Below the pieces are notes generated by a model, which was not told the origin of the DNA, did no database searches, and saw only the letters and a program-made list of their open reading frames with translations. This document shows, one piece after another, positions 35,803 through 44,063 of a stretch of DNA of 64,000 nt (position 1 is the first letter of the stretch; each line of letters starts with the position of its first letter). The stretch covers positions 1,736,001 through 1,800,000 of the forward strand of contig JAHBYJ010000001.1 of NCBI GenBank assembly GCA_019636015.1. The letters run 5' to 3'. The position numbers were made by a program, and so were the translations under genes. The DNA is from Parvibaculaceae bacterium (lineage in GTDB: Bacteria > Pseudomonadota > Alphaproteobacteria > Parvibaculales > Parvibaculaceae).

Positions 35803-36567
35803 GTGGACCTGACATCGCTTCCCGCTCTGTGGGTCGATGGCTATGCCTTCGGCACGCGTGTTCTCCGGGGCGGGGAGGAGCCGTGGCGTTCGCCGGACGA
35901 GCTGGGTTTCTTCCTGCGCGATCTGGCACAGCTTCTCTCGCTGGAGCTGGTGGAAGTTCCGGTCGGGCCGGCGATTCGCTCCTGGGCGGAAGGGCAGGAC
36001 ATCGCCCTCGCTTCACTTGGCGCCAGCGGCATGGAGCGCCTCATCGCCGATGCGAGCTTCCGCGTCCATTTGAAGCGTGGGCTTGAAACAGCGCAAGGCG
36101 CACTTGGCCAGCGGCACCTCGGCCTCTCGCTGCCCGGCCCGGGCGCGCTGGCGGCGCTCTGTCTCGAGGCGGATGAGATAGACGAGGACGCGCTGGACGA
36201 TCTCGCCCTCTCGCTGGCCGATCTCTTGCGCGCGTTGTTCCGCCCCGGTCTTTCCGCATTCCGCTTCGAGGAATGCGACCCCAGAGCGCTTGAATTCTAC
36301 GACCCCCTGCTGAATGTCGCTCGCCACTATGAAGCCGCCGCCATCGTCGTCTTGAAGGGTTCCGCCGAAAGCGCCGCGGACGCCGCCGCGGGCTTCGATC
36401 TTGCCTTTGGCGGCGGTGCCGAAGGGCAAATGCTCCCTGCCACCTTTTGGGAGGGGGCGGACTTTGCGCCGTCATCCGATAGTCGATTGTTCATGGAGCT
36501 TCCGGCCGACGCGGTGCCCGAGACCATCCTCGCGAAACTCGGGCAGTTGCGTGGCTCGATGGCTTGA
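35803..36567 (+). CDS. Fifth protein of the carboxylase operon (position of the acetophenone carboxylase epsilon subunit)
   Basis: A 254-residue acidic, soluble protein starting at GTG 35803, four bases after the HyuB-like stop. I do not recognise a family motif; SLPGPGALAALCLEADEID and the predicted alternating helices and strands are compatible with an alpha/beta fold. By size and position it corresponds to the separate epsilon component needed by acetophenone carboxylase; this is inference from gene order. It is followed by a strong intrinsic terminator that closes the operon. Confidence 0.65.
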   Translation: MDLTSLPALWVDGYAFGTRVLRGGEEPWRSPDELGFFLRDLAQLLSLELVEVPVGPAIRSWAEGQDIALASLGASGMERLIADASFRVHLKRGLETAQGALGQRHLGLSLPGPGALAALCLEADEIDEDALDDLALSLADLLRALFRPGLSAFRFEECDPRALEFYDPLLNVARHYEAAAIVVLKGSAESAADAAAGFDLAFGGGAEGQMLPATFWEGADFAPSSDSRLFMELPADAVPETILAKLGQLRGSMA

Positions 36568-36610
36568 ACAACCTCCTCGGGAGAGCGTTCCCTCCACCTC
36601 CCGGTTCCTT

Positions 36611-36647
36611 GGCTGCTCCCCGAAACGGGAGCAGCCCTTTTCTTTTT
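36611..36647 (+). terminator. Rho-independent terminator of the carboxylase operon
   Basis: GGCTGCTCCC (36611-36620) pairs perfectly with GGGAGCAGCC (36627-36636) around a CGAAAC loop and is followed by CTTTTCTTTTT. It lies 43 bases after the fifth operon gene and just before the convergent CoA-ligase stop. Confidence 0.9.
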
Positions 36648-36651
36648 GCGG

Positions 36652-38646
36652 TCAGGCCGCCGCCGTCGAATATTCCGTCTGCGTGCGTGCAAACTCGATG
36701 AAATAGTCGATCGCCTGCGGATTGCTCATGGCGTCGCGGCTTGCGGCCATCTCGAGCGGCACACCGAGCAGGATCTTCCGTACCGGCACTTCCATCTTCT
36801 TACCCGTCAGCGTGTAGGGGACAGCCTTGATTTCATAGATGCGATCCGGCACGTGGCGCGGTGAATATTTATCGCGCAGCGCCTGGCAAATCTTTTGCTT
36901 CACCTGGTCGGTCAGCGATGAGCCTTCTTTCATCGTCACGAAGAGCGGCATGAAGAAATTGCCGCCCGGCAGATCGAGATTGACGATGATCGAGTCCTCG
37001 ATCTCCTCGAGGCCTTCGATGGTGCGGTAGATTTCCGCCGTGCCGATGCGCACGCCATAGCGGTTCAAGGTCGAGTCCGAGCGGCCGAGGATGAAGCAGC
37101 CGCCGCGCTCATTCACCTTGAAATAGTCGCCATGCCGCCAATGGCCTTCATAGGTGTCGAAATAGGATTCGTAATAGCGCCGTCCGCCTTCATCGTTCCA
37201 GAAATAGAGGGGCATGGAAGGCATCGGCTTACTGACCACAAGCTCGCCCACCTCGCCGATGAGCGCATTGCCGTTGTCATCGAAGGAATGAACATCGACG
37301 CCGAGGCAGCGCGTCTGGATTTCACCTGCGTGGACCGGCAGCGTCGGCATGCCGCCGACAAAGGCGGAAGCCACATCCGTGCCGCCACTTTGCGACGTCA
37401 CCCATATGTCGTGGCGAAGATTCTCGAAGCACCATTCCATATGCTCAGGCATCACTGGCGACCCGCCGAGAAGAATGCTGTCCATCATCGACATATCGTA
37501 AAGTTTGTTCGGGTGGATACCGGCTTTCATCTGGCCGTTGAGGAAGGTGGGACTCGCGCCGAAGAGCGTCATGCCGGTCTCGGCGGCAAGCTCCCAGAGC
37601 CTGTCTGTCTTGGGCGCCATGGGATTGCCGTCGTAAAGAACGACAGCGGCACCGGCGGCCAGGCCCGACAAGAGTATGTTCCACATCACCCAGCCCGTCG
37701 TGGTGAAATAGAACATGCAGGAGGAAGGCTTCAGGTTCAGATGGAAATGCGTGAACTTGAGCGCTTCCAAAAGCACGCCGCCATGTCCATGGACAAAGGG
37801 TTTCGGCAGACCCGTCGTGCCGGATGAATAGACGATCCAGAGCGGATGGTCGAAGCGGGTGTCCTCGAAGCGGAAATCTGGTACTTCGCTCCGGTCGACG
37901 AGGCTCGTCCAGGTAATTGCGTCCGGCGTCACCGGTTCTGCGCCGAAATCCGAAGATGAGCCTTTCACATGCACCACATGTTCGAGCGAGGGCAGGGCAT
38001 CCGCCATTGCCTTCACTTCCCTGCGGCGGTCGAAATCCTTGCCGCCATACCGGTAGCTATCGGTCGCGAACATGAGCTTCGGCGTAATCTGTCCGAACCG
38101 GTCGATGACACTGGCCGAACCGAAGTCCGGAGAGCAACTCGACCAGATTGCGCCGATGCTTGCGGTCGCGAAAAAGGCGATGGCCGCTTCCGGGATATTC
38201 GGCATGTAGGAGACAATGCGGTCGCCAGGCCTTATGCCCAGTTCGCGCAGCGAGGTCGCAACCTTGTGGACCTGGTCTTTGAGCTCCGCCCAGCTGATCC
38301 TTTTCGCCGGTCCCTCTTCGCCGGCGGCATGGATCGCCGTCTTGCTGCCGCTGCCTTTGCTCAGCAGCGTTTGAATGTAGTTTACGCGCGCACCTGGGAA
38401 CCACTCGGCGTGGGGCATCTTTGGATTTCGCAGCACGCACTCATAGGGTGTCGATGAGGTGAGGCTGAAATACTGCCAGATCGCCTCCCAGAAGCCGGTA
38501 ATGTCGGCAACCGACCAGCGCCGGACATCTTCATAGGTATCGAAATTGTGACCTCTCTCGTTCAGCCAGGCGATGAAGGCCGTGATATTCGCCTCCGTAG
38601 CCATCTCGTTTGATGGCGACCACAGCAGATCTCCCATATTGGCCAC
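36652..38646 (-). CDS. Acetoacetyl-CoA synthetase family ligase (probable beta-keto-acid-CoA ligase)
   Basis: A 664-residue AMP-forming acyl-CoA synthetase. Adenylation motifs are IVYSSGTTGLPKP (from Y273), YFTTTGWVMWN and YGVRIGTAEIYR; the catalytic lysine region is LTGKKMEVPVRK (K616/K617). The overall pattern (MPHAEWFPGARVNY, GAIWSSCSPDFG) is that of acetoacetyl-CoA synthetases. The GTG at 38646 has GGGGAGG six bases upstream; an ATG at 38637 is an alternative. Converging on the carboxylase operon, it would activate the beta-keto acid made there, the role of benzoylacetate-CoA ligase in acetophenone degradation. Plain acetoacetate activation is the alternative. Confidence 0.88.
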   Translation of the reverse strand: MANMGDLLWSPSNEMATEANITAFIAWLNERGHNFDTYEDVRRWSVADITGFWEAIWQYFSLTSSTPYECVLRNPKMPHAEWFPGARVNYIQTLLSKGSGSKTAIHAAGEEGPAKRISWAELKDQVHKVATSLRELGIRPGDRIVSYMPNIPEAAIAFFATASIGAIWSSCSPDFGSASVIDRFGQITPKLMFATDSYRYGGKDFDRRREVKAMADALPSLEHVVHVKGSSSDFGAEPVTPDAITWTSLVDRSEVPDFRFEDTRFDHPLWIVYSSGTTGLPKPFVHGHGGVLLEALKFTHFHLNLKPSSCMFYFTTTGWVMWNILLSGLAAGAAVVLYDGNPMAPKTDRLWELAAETGMTLFGASPTFLNGQMKAGIHPNKLYDMSMMDSILLGGSPVMPEHMEWCFENLRHDIWVTSQSGGTDVASAFVGGMPTLPVHAGEIQTRCLGVDVHSFDDNGNALIGEVGELVVSKPMPSMPLYFWNDEGGRRYYESYFDTYEGHWRHGDYFKVNERGGCFILGRSDSTLNRYGVRIGTAEIYRTIEGLEEIEDSIIVNLDLPGGNFFMPLFVTMKEGSSLTDQVKQKICQALRDKYSPRHVPDRIYEIKAVPYTLTGKKMEVPVRKILLGVPLEMAASRDAMSNPQAIDYFIEFARTQTEYSTAAA

Positions 38647-38709
38647 GGCAATCCTCCCCTTGTATGATGCTTCTTTGAGGCGATCCTAGGGACTGGATTA
38701 CCTTCCCAT

Positions 38710-38728
38710 CCCCACCCCTTCGGGGGGC
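38710..38728 (-). promoter_or_regulatory. Operator-like motif upstream of the CoA ligase (site c)
   Basis: Read on the minus strand it is CCCCCC-GAAG-GGGTGG followed by GGATGGGAAGG, the same 6-4-6 geometry as the other sites. It starts 63 bases upstream of the ligase GTG. The flanking GGGGATGGG resembles the GGGGA(T/G)GAGG box of MalT, a member of the same regulator family. Confidence 0.5.
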
Positions 38729-38905
38729 ATTAGCTGTGGACGGTGCGGTGTCCCGCGATCGTTCCTCGCGGCGGCGGCTGCGCAGCGCTGCTGCCGGTCG
38801 CCGGCTCAACCGGAGAGATTTCGCTGCATCGCAAAAATTCGGATGCACAGAAATTCGTGCCCGGAACTCTTTGCTTTCCCGCGCCTTTTTGCGATCTCCC
38901 CTTCG

Positions 38906-38921
38906 CCATCCTTTAGGGCGG
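38906..38921 (+). promoter_or_regulatory. Operator-like motif upstream of the RND transporter (site d)
   Basis: CCATCC-TTTA-GGGCGG, followed by GGTGCTC. It is 183 bases upstream of the RND GTG at 39105 and is the most divergent on its right flank of the four copies. Confidence 0.45.
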
Positions 38922-39104
38922 GGTGCTCTTGGCGGGCCTCGCTCACCATTCCTGCAACGATCCGGATTCGCATCTGCAGCACAAGCGGCAGGGCATGACC
39001 GGTAGGGGAAACGAGGGAGGTTGACCCGATAGGCAGGAACGCGCGGCGCTTGCCGCGCCGTGTCTGCTGCATCGTATCGGGGGCCGTTTCGGGGGAGTGG
39101 CTTT

Positions 39105-41588
39105 GTGGAACGTTTGAGTACGCGAATTGCCAGGGTCACAATGGCGAACCGCTGGCTGTCGCTTCTGGCTTTGATCGGCGTCACCGCGTTCTTTGCTCTG
39201 CAGCTCCCCTATGTAGAGCTGCGCACGATATTCAGCGACCTGCTGCCAAAGACGCATCCCTTCGTTCAGACCTACAAGGATCATCCGAACTTCGGCAACC
39301 CGCTCACCGTGACGGTGATGATCAAGCGAACGGATGGTGGCGATATCTACAATGCCGAAACGCTGCAGAAGGTCTGGGACCTCACGCGCGACATCGACCT
39401 CGCCCCCGCTGTCGACCACGATCAGGTTCTGTCCGTCGCCACCGAGAAGGCACGCTACGCGGAAGCCACGCCCGACGGCATCGACTCCCGGCCGATCATG
39501 GAAGACAGGGCGCCGCGCAGCGCCGCCGAAATCGAGGAGTTTCGCAGCCGGCTTCTGAAAGCGCCCAACGTGCGCAATTTCATGGTCTCGGAGGACGGGA
39601 CCGCGACGCTGGTCACAGCGACCTTCATCGAACGTCTGCTCGACTACGGCGAGACCTTCGAATATCTCGACAAGCTGGTGAAGGACGCGCGCGACGACAA
39701 GCATGCCGTCTATATGGCGGGACAGCCCGTCCTTACCGGCTGGGTCTATTTCTATCAGATTCAGATGCTGGCAATCTTTGCCATCACCGCCATAGCGCTG
39801 CTCGTCGCACTCATCATCTACATGCGCAACATCGTCGGCGTTGTTGCGCCGCTGGTCACGAGCCTTGTCGCCGCGATCTGGGGATTCGGCTTTGTCGGCT
39901 GGCTGGGTTTGCCCATCGAGCCGCTCATCATGGTTGTGCCGCTGCTGCTCGTCGCGCGCTCATTCAGCCATTGCGTGCAATTCATCGAGCGATATTACGA
40001 AGTCCTTCATCATGTGAAGGACAGGAAGAGAGCCGCTGAAATTTCTCTCAGCGTCATGATGGTGCCGGGCGTTCTGGGCATCACCACAGATGCGCTCGGC
40101 CTTTTCATTATCGGTGTCGCGCCGATCCCGGCGATGGAGCGCTTCGCACTGTTCTGCGGGTTCTGGGCACTTGTCCTGATCCCCACCAACGTGCTGCTGA
40201 CACCGCTTCTGATCATGTTGCTGCCCGAGCCGCGCAATGTGAGCAGCATGGTCGGTGCGACCGATAGTCAAAGAAAATTCGATGTGATCCGCTTTCTTCT
40301 GCGCTCCATCGGCCGTCTCTCCATCGGCCGGACTTCTGTGCTGACGGCGGTGGGGATCGTCGCGCTTGCGCTCGTCAGCTTCAATGCGGTGCTGGGCATC
40401 AAGGTCGGGAACCCGGTGGAAGGCAGTAACCTTCTCTGGGAAGAGTCCGAGTTCAATGTCGCGGTCGGTCAGATCAATGCACATTTTCCCGGCTTGAACA
40501 CTCTGGAGATCATCTTCGAGACGAAATCTCCGGACAGTCTCGACCGGGTCGTCCGGAAGGCCGAAACGGCGCTCACCATGCAGCGGCTCCAGCACATGCT
40601 GGAAAGTCAGCCGAGCCCGCCGGAGGCGTCCCTTTCATTCGCCGATTACCTGCCGGAGGCGAACCGTCTCTTCAGCGGCGGCAACCCCAAATGGGCGCCC
40701 CTCGACCACGACGATGCGGCGGTAGCCGCCGCCGCGGGCGCGCTGATGGTCGGCACCGGCCCCAAGGCTTTCCTCCACGTTGCCGATTTCGAGCAGCGGA
40801 ACGGCACGGTGTCGCTCTGGTACAAGGACAACAAGCAGGAAACGGTGGATGAAGCACTCCGCCAGACGCGGGCCGCTCTCGACATCATCGGAACGGATTT
40901 CGACGATTTCCGGATTCGTCTCGGCAGCGGGACCATCGCCCTTCAGCAATCGATCAACGACACGGTCGACACGTATCAGTGGATCATTCTGGCGCTGCTG
41001 AATGTCGTTATCCTCATAACCTGTACCTATGCCTATCGCTCCGTCGTAGCGGGTATCATGCTTCTTGTGCCGGTCAACCTGTCGAACCTGCTGCTCGGCG
41101 CGGTGATGACGGAAATGGGCATCGGCCTTGATGTGAATACACTGCCCATTGCCGCCATCGGCGTCGGCGTCGGCATCGACTACGGCATCTACCTGCTCAG
41201 TCGCATCTACGAGGAGTACCAGCTTCGCAAGGACATGGCGCTTGCGATCCTTACCGCCGTCACGACGACGGGCAAGGCGATCTTCTTCACTGCGACCATC
41301 GTGCTCATCGGCATTCTGCCCTGGTATTTCCTGTCCGAGCTGAAGTTCCTCGCGGACATGGGGCTGCTGCTCGTGATGGTCATGCTGATCAACATGGTGA
41401 TTGCGCTCATCGTGGTGCCGCTTCTCGTCTGGCTCGTGCGGCCGCGTTTCATCGAGTCGAAGGAACTTCTCGTCAGCGAGGGCGTCGATCTTGCTGCGCT
41501 CGCGGACGATCTGGCGGCGCGCACGGCCTCCAGAAATTCAAATCACATCGATACCGAAATGGCCGAAGTGGCCCCAAGCCGGTCCTGA
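39105..41588 (+). CDS. RND superfamily transporter (MMPL/HAE3-like)
   Basis: An 827-residue inner-membrane protein with two repeats, each made of one helix, a periplasmic domain and a bundle of helices (LLALIGVTAFFALQL then about 235-400; about 430 then 640-790). Repeat landmarks are VVPLLLVARSFSHCVQF and IAAIGVGVGIDYGIYLLS, the latter containing the RND helix-4 Asp. The GTG at 39105 has CGGGGGAG upstream; GTG at 39060 is an in-frame alternative. Such transporters cluster with DUF1302, DUF1329 and YCF48 genes in degraders of hydrophobic compounds and are thought to move lipids or hydrophobic substrates. Confidence 0.88.
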   Translation: MERLSTRIARVTMANRWLSLLALIGVTAFFALQLPYVELRTIFSDLLPKTHPFVQTYKDHPNFGNPLTVTVMIKRTDGGDIYNAETLQKVWDLTRDIDLAPAVDHDQVLSVATEKARYAEATPDGIDSRPIMEDRAPRSAAEIEEFRSRLLKAPNVRNFMVSEDGTATLVTATFIERLLDYGETFEYLDKLVKDARDDKHAVYMAGQPVLTGWVYFYQIQMLAIFAITAIALLVALIIYMRNIVGVVAPLVTSLVAAIWGFGFVGWLGLPIEPLIMVVPLLLVARSFSHCVQFIERYYEVLHHVKDRKRAAEISLSVMMVPGVLGITTDALGLFIIGVAPIPAMERFALFCGFWALVLIPTNVLLTPLLIMLLPEPRNVSSMVGATDSQRKFDVIRFLLRSIGRLSIGRTSVLTAVGIVALALVSFNAVLGIKVGNPVEGSNLLWEESEFNVAVGQINAHFPGLNTLEIIFETKSPDSLDRVVRKAETALTMQRLQHMLESQPSPPEASLSFADYLPEANRLFSGGNPKWAPLDHDDAAVAAAAGALMVGTGPKAFLHVADFEQRNGTVSLWYKDNKQETVDEALRQTRAALDIIGTDFDDFRIRLGSGTIALQQSINDTVDTYQWIILALLNVVILITCTYAYRSVVAGIMLLVPVNLSNLLLGAVMTEMGIGLDVNTLPIAAIGVGVGIDYGIYLLSRIYEEYQLRKDMALAILTAVTTTGKAIFFTATIVLIGILPWYFLSELKFLADMGLLLVMVMLINMVIALIVVPLLVWLVRPRFIESKELLVSEGVDLAALADDLAARTASRNSNHIDTEMAEVAPSRS

Positions 41589-41627
41589 CGGCCGGAGGGT
41601 TCCTGTCCTGTTGGGAGGAGGATGGAA

Positions 41628-43007
41628 ATGAGAATTCGGAAATATGACAGAGATTTCACCCGCCGCGCCTTTCTCGAAAAGTCGCTGAAGGGTGTTGCCG
41701 CCGCCGGCGTACTCACGCCGCTATGGCCGGAAATCGCTCGTTCGGGAACGATCGACAAGGCCTACCCGGACGAACTGCTCTCGATCGAGCTCTACACCAA
41801 GGGACAGATCAAGCCGGGCGACGTCATCACCGCGGACAATGTCGAGGTCGTGAAGGATCTGCTGGATCCCATCGCCTACCGCCAGGTGAAGGAGATGGGT
41901 CGTCGCATCAACATCGTCGAGACGACGCGCGATGTGACGAAGCTTTTCCCGCATGAATACCTCGAGGCGACGCTGCGCAATGCCGGGCGTGCACGCTTCG
42001 ACGCCAATGGCAATGTCGTCGCGGATGACGGCAAGCCCTGGATTGGCGGCAATCCTTTCCCGGATGCGAAGACGGGTGAGGAAGCCTTCTATAACCTGAC
42101 GCTCTCCTGGGGCCGCCACGACGAGTCGGTCTATGCGGTGCGCGACTGGGACATCTCGCCGAGCGGCACGCTGTCCTATCAGTATGATTTCGTCTGGGCG
42201 GAACAGAATACCGTCGGTCTCGTCGCGAAGGACGGCCCCTATCTCTCGGGCCAGGAAGACAAGCTTCGCTATCAGGCGGTCTGGTTCACTTCGCCAACCG
42301 ATGCGAAAGGAACAGCGTTCCTCAATACCTGGTACTACGACCAGCGGAAGTTTCCGGACCTGCTTGGCTATCTGCCGGCGTTCAAACGCGTCCGCAACTT
42401 CCCCACGAACCAGCGTTTCGAACCGCTGGTGCCGGGCATAACCATCTTCCTGTCCGATGCCTGGGCGGCGGGCGACCCTATGCTCACATGGGGCAACTAC
42501 AAGGTGATTGGCACCAAGCCGCACCTCGGTGCCGTCTCCGGCAACTGGACCGGCAAGCGCAACCCGAACTGGGAGCGCGAAGTGCACGGTGGTCCGAACG
42601 GTCAGACATTCTTCGAAGATTACAAGGAGCTGATCCCCGAAGTTCTGGTCGTCGAGGCCGAGCCCATCGGCTATCCGCGTGCGCCGGTCGGCAAGAAGCG
42701 CGTCTATATCGATGTGCGCAACATGATGTTCGTCTCCTATCTCACCTATGACAGGCGGGGCGAAATCTGGAAGTCCTTCGAGCCGGCCTTCAGCCAGTAT
42801 CAGGATGGAGATGCCACCTTCATGGATGGCGGTCATCCGCTCTGGTCCTGGACGCATGTCCATAGCCATGACGTGCAGACGAACCGCATGAGCCGTTTCG
42901 TTCAGGCGAAGCAGATCACCGGCGGCTTCGGTCCCGAATACAACATCGGCCCGAGCATCTATGACCGCTATCTGACGGCGCAGGCGATCCGCCGCTTCGG
43001 TACGTGA
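41628..43007 (+). CDS. Tat-exported DUF1329 family protein, copy 1
   Basis: A 459-residue DUF1329 protein. I choose the ATG at 41628, seven bases after GGGAGGAGG (which abuts the ATG at 41622), because it gives the same N-terminus as the second copy. A twin-arginine signal (FTRRAFLEKSLKGVAAAGVL) is followed by the family's YPDELLSIELYTKGQIKPGD, and later PWIGGNPFPD, TFFLSDAW-like IFLSDAWAAGDPMLTWGNYK and PVGKKRVYIDVRNM. DUF1329 folds are LolA/LppX-like, suggesting periplasmic binding of lipophilic molecules handed to or from the RND pump. A 10-bp hairpin follows the stop. Confidence 0.87.
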   Translation: MRIRKYDRDFTRRAFLEKSLKGVAAAGVLTPLWPEIARSGTIDKAYPDELLSIELYTKGQIKPGDVITADNVEVVKDLLDPIAYRQVKEMGRRINIVETTRDVTKLFPHEYLEATLRNAGRARFDANGNVVADDGKPWIGGNPFPDAKTGEEAFYNLTLSWGRHDESVYAVRDWDISPSGTLSYQYDFVWAEQNTVGLVAKDGPYLSGQEDKLRYQAVWFTSPTDAKGTAFLNTWYYDQRKFPDLLGYLPAFKRVRNFPTNQRFEPLVPGITIFLSDAWAAGDPMLTWGNYKVIGTKPHLGAVSGNWTGKRNPNWEREVHGGPNGQTFFEDYKELIPEVLVVEAEPIGYPRAPVGKKRVYIDVRNMMFVSYLTYDRRGEIWKSFEPAFSQYQDGDATFMDGGHPLWSWTHVHSHDVQTNRMSRFVQAKQITGGFGPEYNIGPSIYDRYLTAQAIRRFGT

Positions 43008-43020
43008 CGGAAATGGCACG

Positions 43021-43044
43021 GGGGGCGCCGTCCGCGGCGCCCCC
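43021..43044 (+). repeat. GC-rich intercistronic hairpin
   Basis: GGGGGCGCCG (43021-43030) and CGGCGCCCCC (43035-43044) are perfectly complementary around TCCG. There is no T-run, so mRNA stabilisation or partial termination between the DUF1329 and YCF48-like genes is more likely than full termination. Confidence 0.6.
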
Positions 43045-43065
43045 GTCGCCCTGGTGGGTAACAAG

Positions 43066-44004
43066 ATGAAAAGATTTCTCGCATTGCTTCCGCTTTTCCT
43101 TGCTCTGCCGGTGGTCGCATCGGCCGCTCCGGACGACGCATTGCTGCGCCACAGGGGAACGGCGCATGACGCATTGTTCGATATAGCCTTCGACGGATCT
43201 TTCGGTATCGCTGTCGGCGGTGGTGGAACGGTTCTCACAAGTGAGGATAGCGGCCTGACCTGGACGCAAGACACGAGGCCGGAAACGCCGCTCGCCTTGC
43301 TTGGTGTCGCTGTAGACGGTCATCGCCGCTTTGCCGTGGGGCAGTCCGGCCGGATTTACCGCTTCGAGGGCAGCTCATGGCGACTGCTCGAAAGCGGCAC
43401 GGAAGAACGTCTTCTTCAAGTCGGTTTGGGGGCAGGCGGATTGGTCGTCGTCGTGGGCGGCTTCGGCACCATTCTCGTTTCCAGTGACGACGGCGCCACC
43501 TGGGCCATGCCGCGCGTCGACTGGACGGCGCTGCTGAACGATTTTCTCGAGCCGCATCTCTACGCGGTTCATGTCGCCGGAAATTCAGTCCTTATCGCAG
43601 GCGAGTTCGGTCTCGTGTTGCGCTCGGACGATCGCGGCGCCACCTGGTCTGTCACGCATCGCGGCGAGGAATCGATTTTCGACATGGCATTCAACGGGCG
43701 CGGTGAAGGCGTGGCCGTGGGGCAAAACGGGCTGGCGCTGGCAACACAGGACGGCGGCCGCACATGGCGGCGTCTGCAGACTTTGTCGGAAACGAATCTG
43801 CTGGGCGTCTGGATGTCGGATCGGCGCGTCTTCGCCGCGGGGATTCGCGGCGCCTATGCAAGCCAGGACGGCGGCCGCAACTGGACGCCCGTCAAACGCA
43901 GCGACATCGAGACCGGCTGGTATCAGGCGGTGTCGGCTTCGGCGGCGCGCGGCAAGCCCATGCTTGTCGGCCATCGAGGACGAATTCTGGAAATGGACGA
44001 GTGA
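43066..44004 (+). CDS. Exported YCF48/BNR-like beta-propeller protein
   Basis: A 312-residue protein with a Sec signal (MKRFLALLPLFLALPVVASA). The mature part is a beta-propeller built from repeats ending in SxDxGxTW boxes: TSEDSGLTWTQ, SSDDGATWAM, SDDRGATWSV, TQDGGRTWRR and SQDGGRNWTP. It belongs to the YCF48/HCF136-like family, named for photosystem II assembly factors, but here it lies between DUF1329 and DUF1302 genes and probably acts as a periplasmic partner of the RND/DUF1302 system. ATG at 43066 has GGTGGG upstream; a GTG at 43054 is in frame. Confidence 0.85.
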   Translation: MKRFLALLPLFLALPVVASAAPDDALLRHRGTAHDALFDIAFDGSFGIAVGGGGTVLTSEDSGLTWTQDTRPETPLALLGVAVDGHRRFAVGQSGRIYRFEGSSWRLLESGTEERLLQVGLGAGGLVVVVGGFGTILVSSDDGATWAMPRVDWTALLNDFLEPHLYAVHVAGNSVLIAGEFGLVLRSDDRGATWSVTHRGEESIFDMAFNGRGEGVAVGQNGLALATQDGGRTWRRLQTLSETNLLGVWMSDRRVFAAGIRGAYASQDGGRNWTPVKRSDIETGWYQAVSASAARGKPMLVGHRGRILEMDE

Positions 44005-44063
44005 GCCGCTTGGGCTCGGTGCTTCATTCGACCCGTCACGGGTCATCCAAGGGAGGGGAGAAG

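Larger units (their letters stand above)
38647..39104. other. 458-bp divergent intergenic region with two operator-like sites
   Basis: No gene is supported here. It separates the minus-strand CoA ligase from the plus-strand RND transporter. It holds operator-like site c near the ligase and site d nearer the RND gene, so both may be controlled by the LAL regulator. I saw no clear sigma-70 promoter. The in-frame extension of the RND frame back to 39060 is not supported by a ribosome site. Confidence 0.6.
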
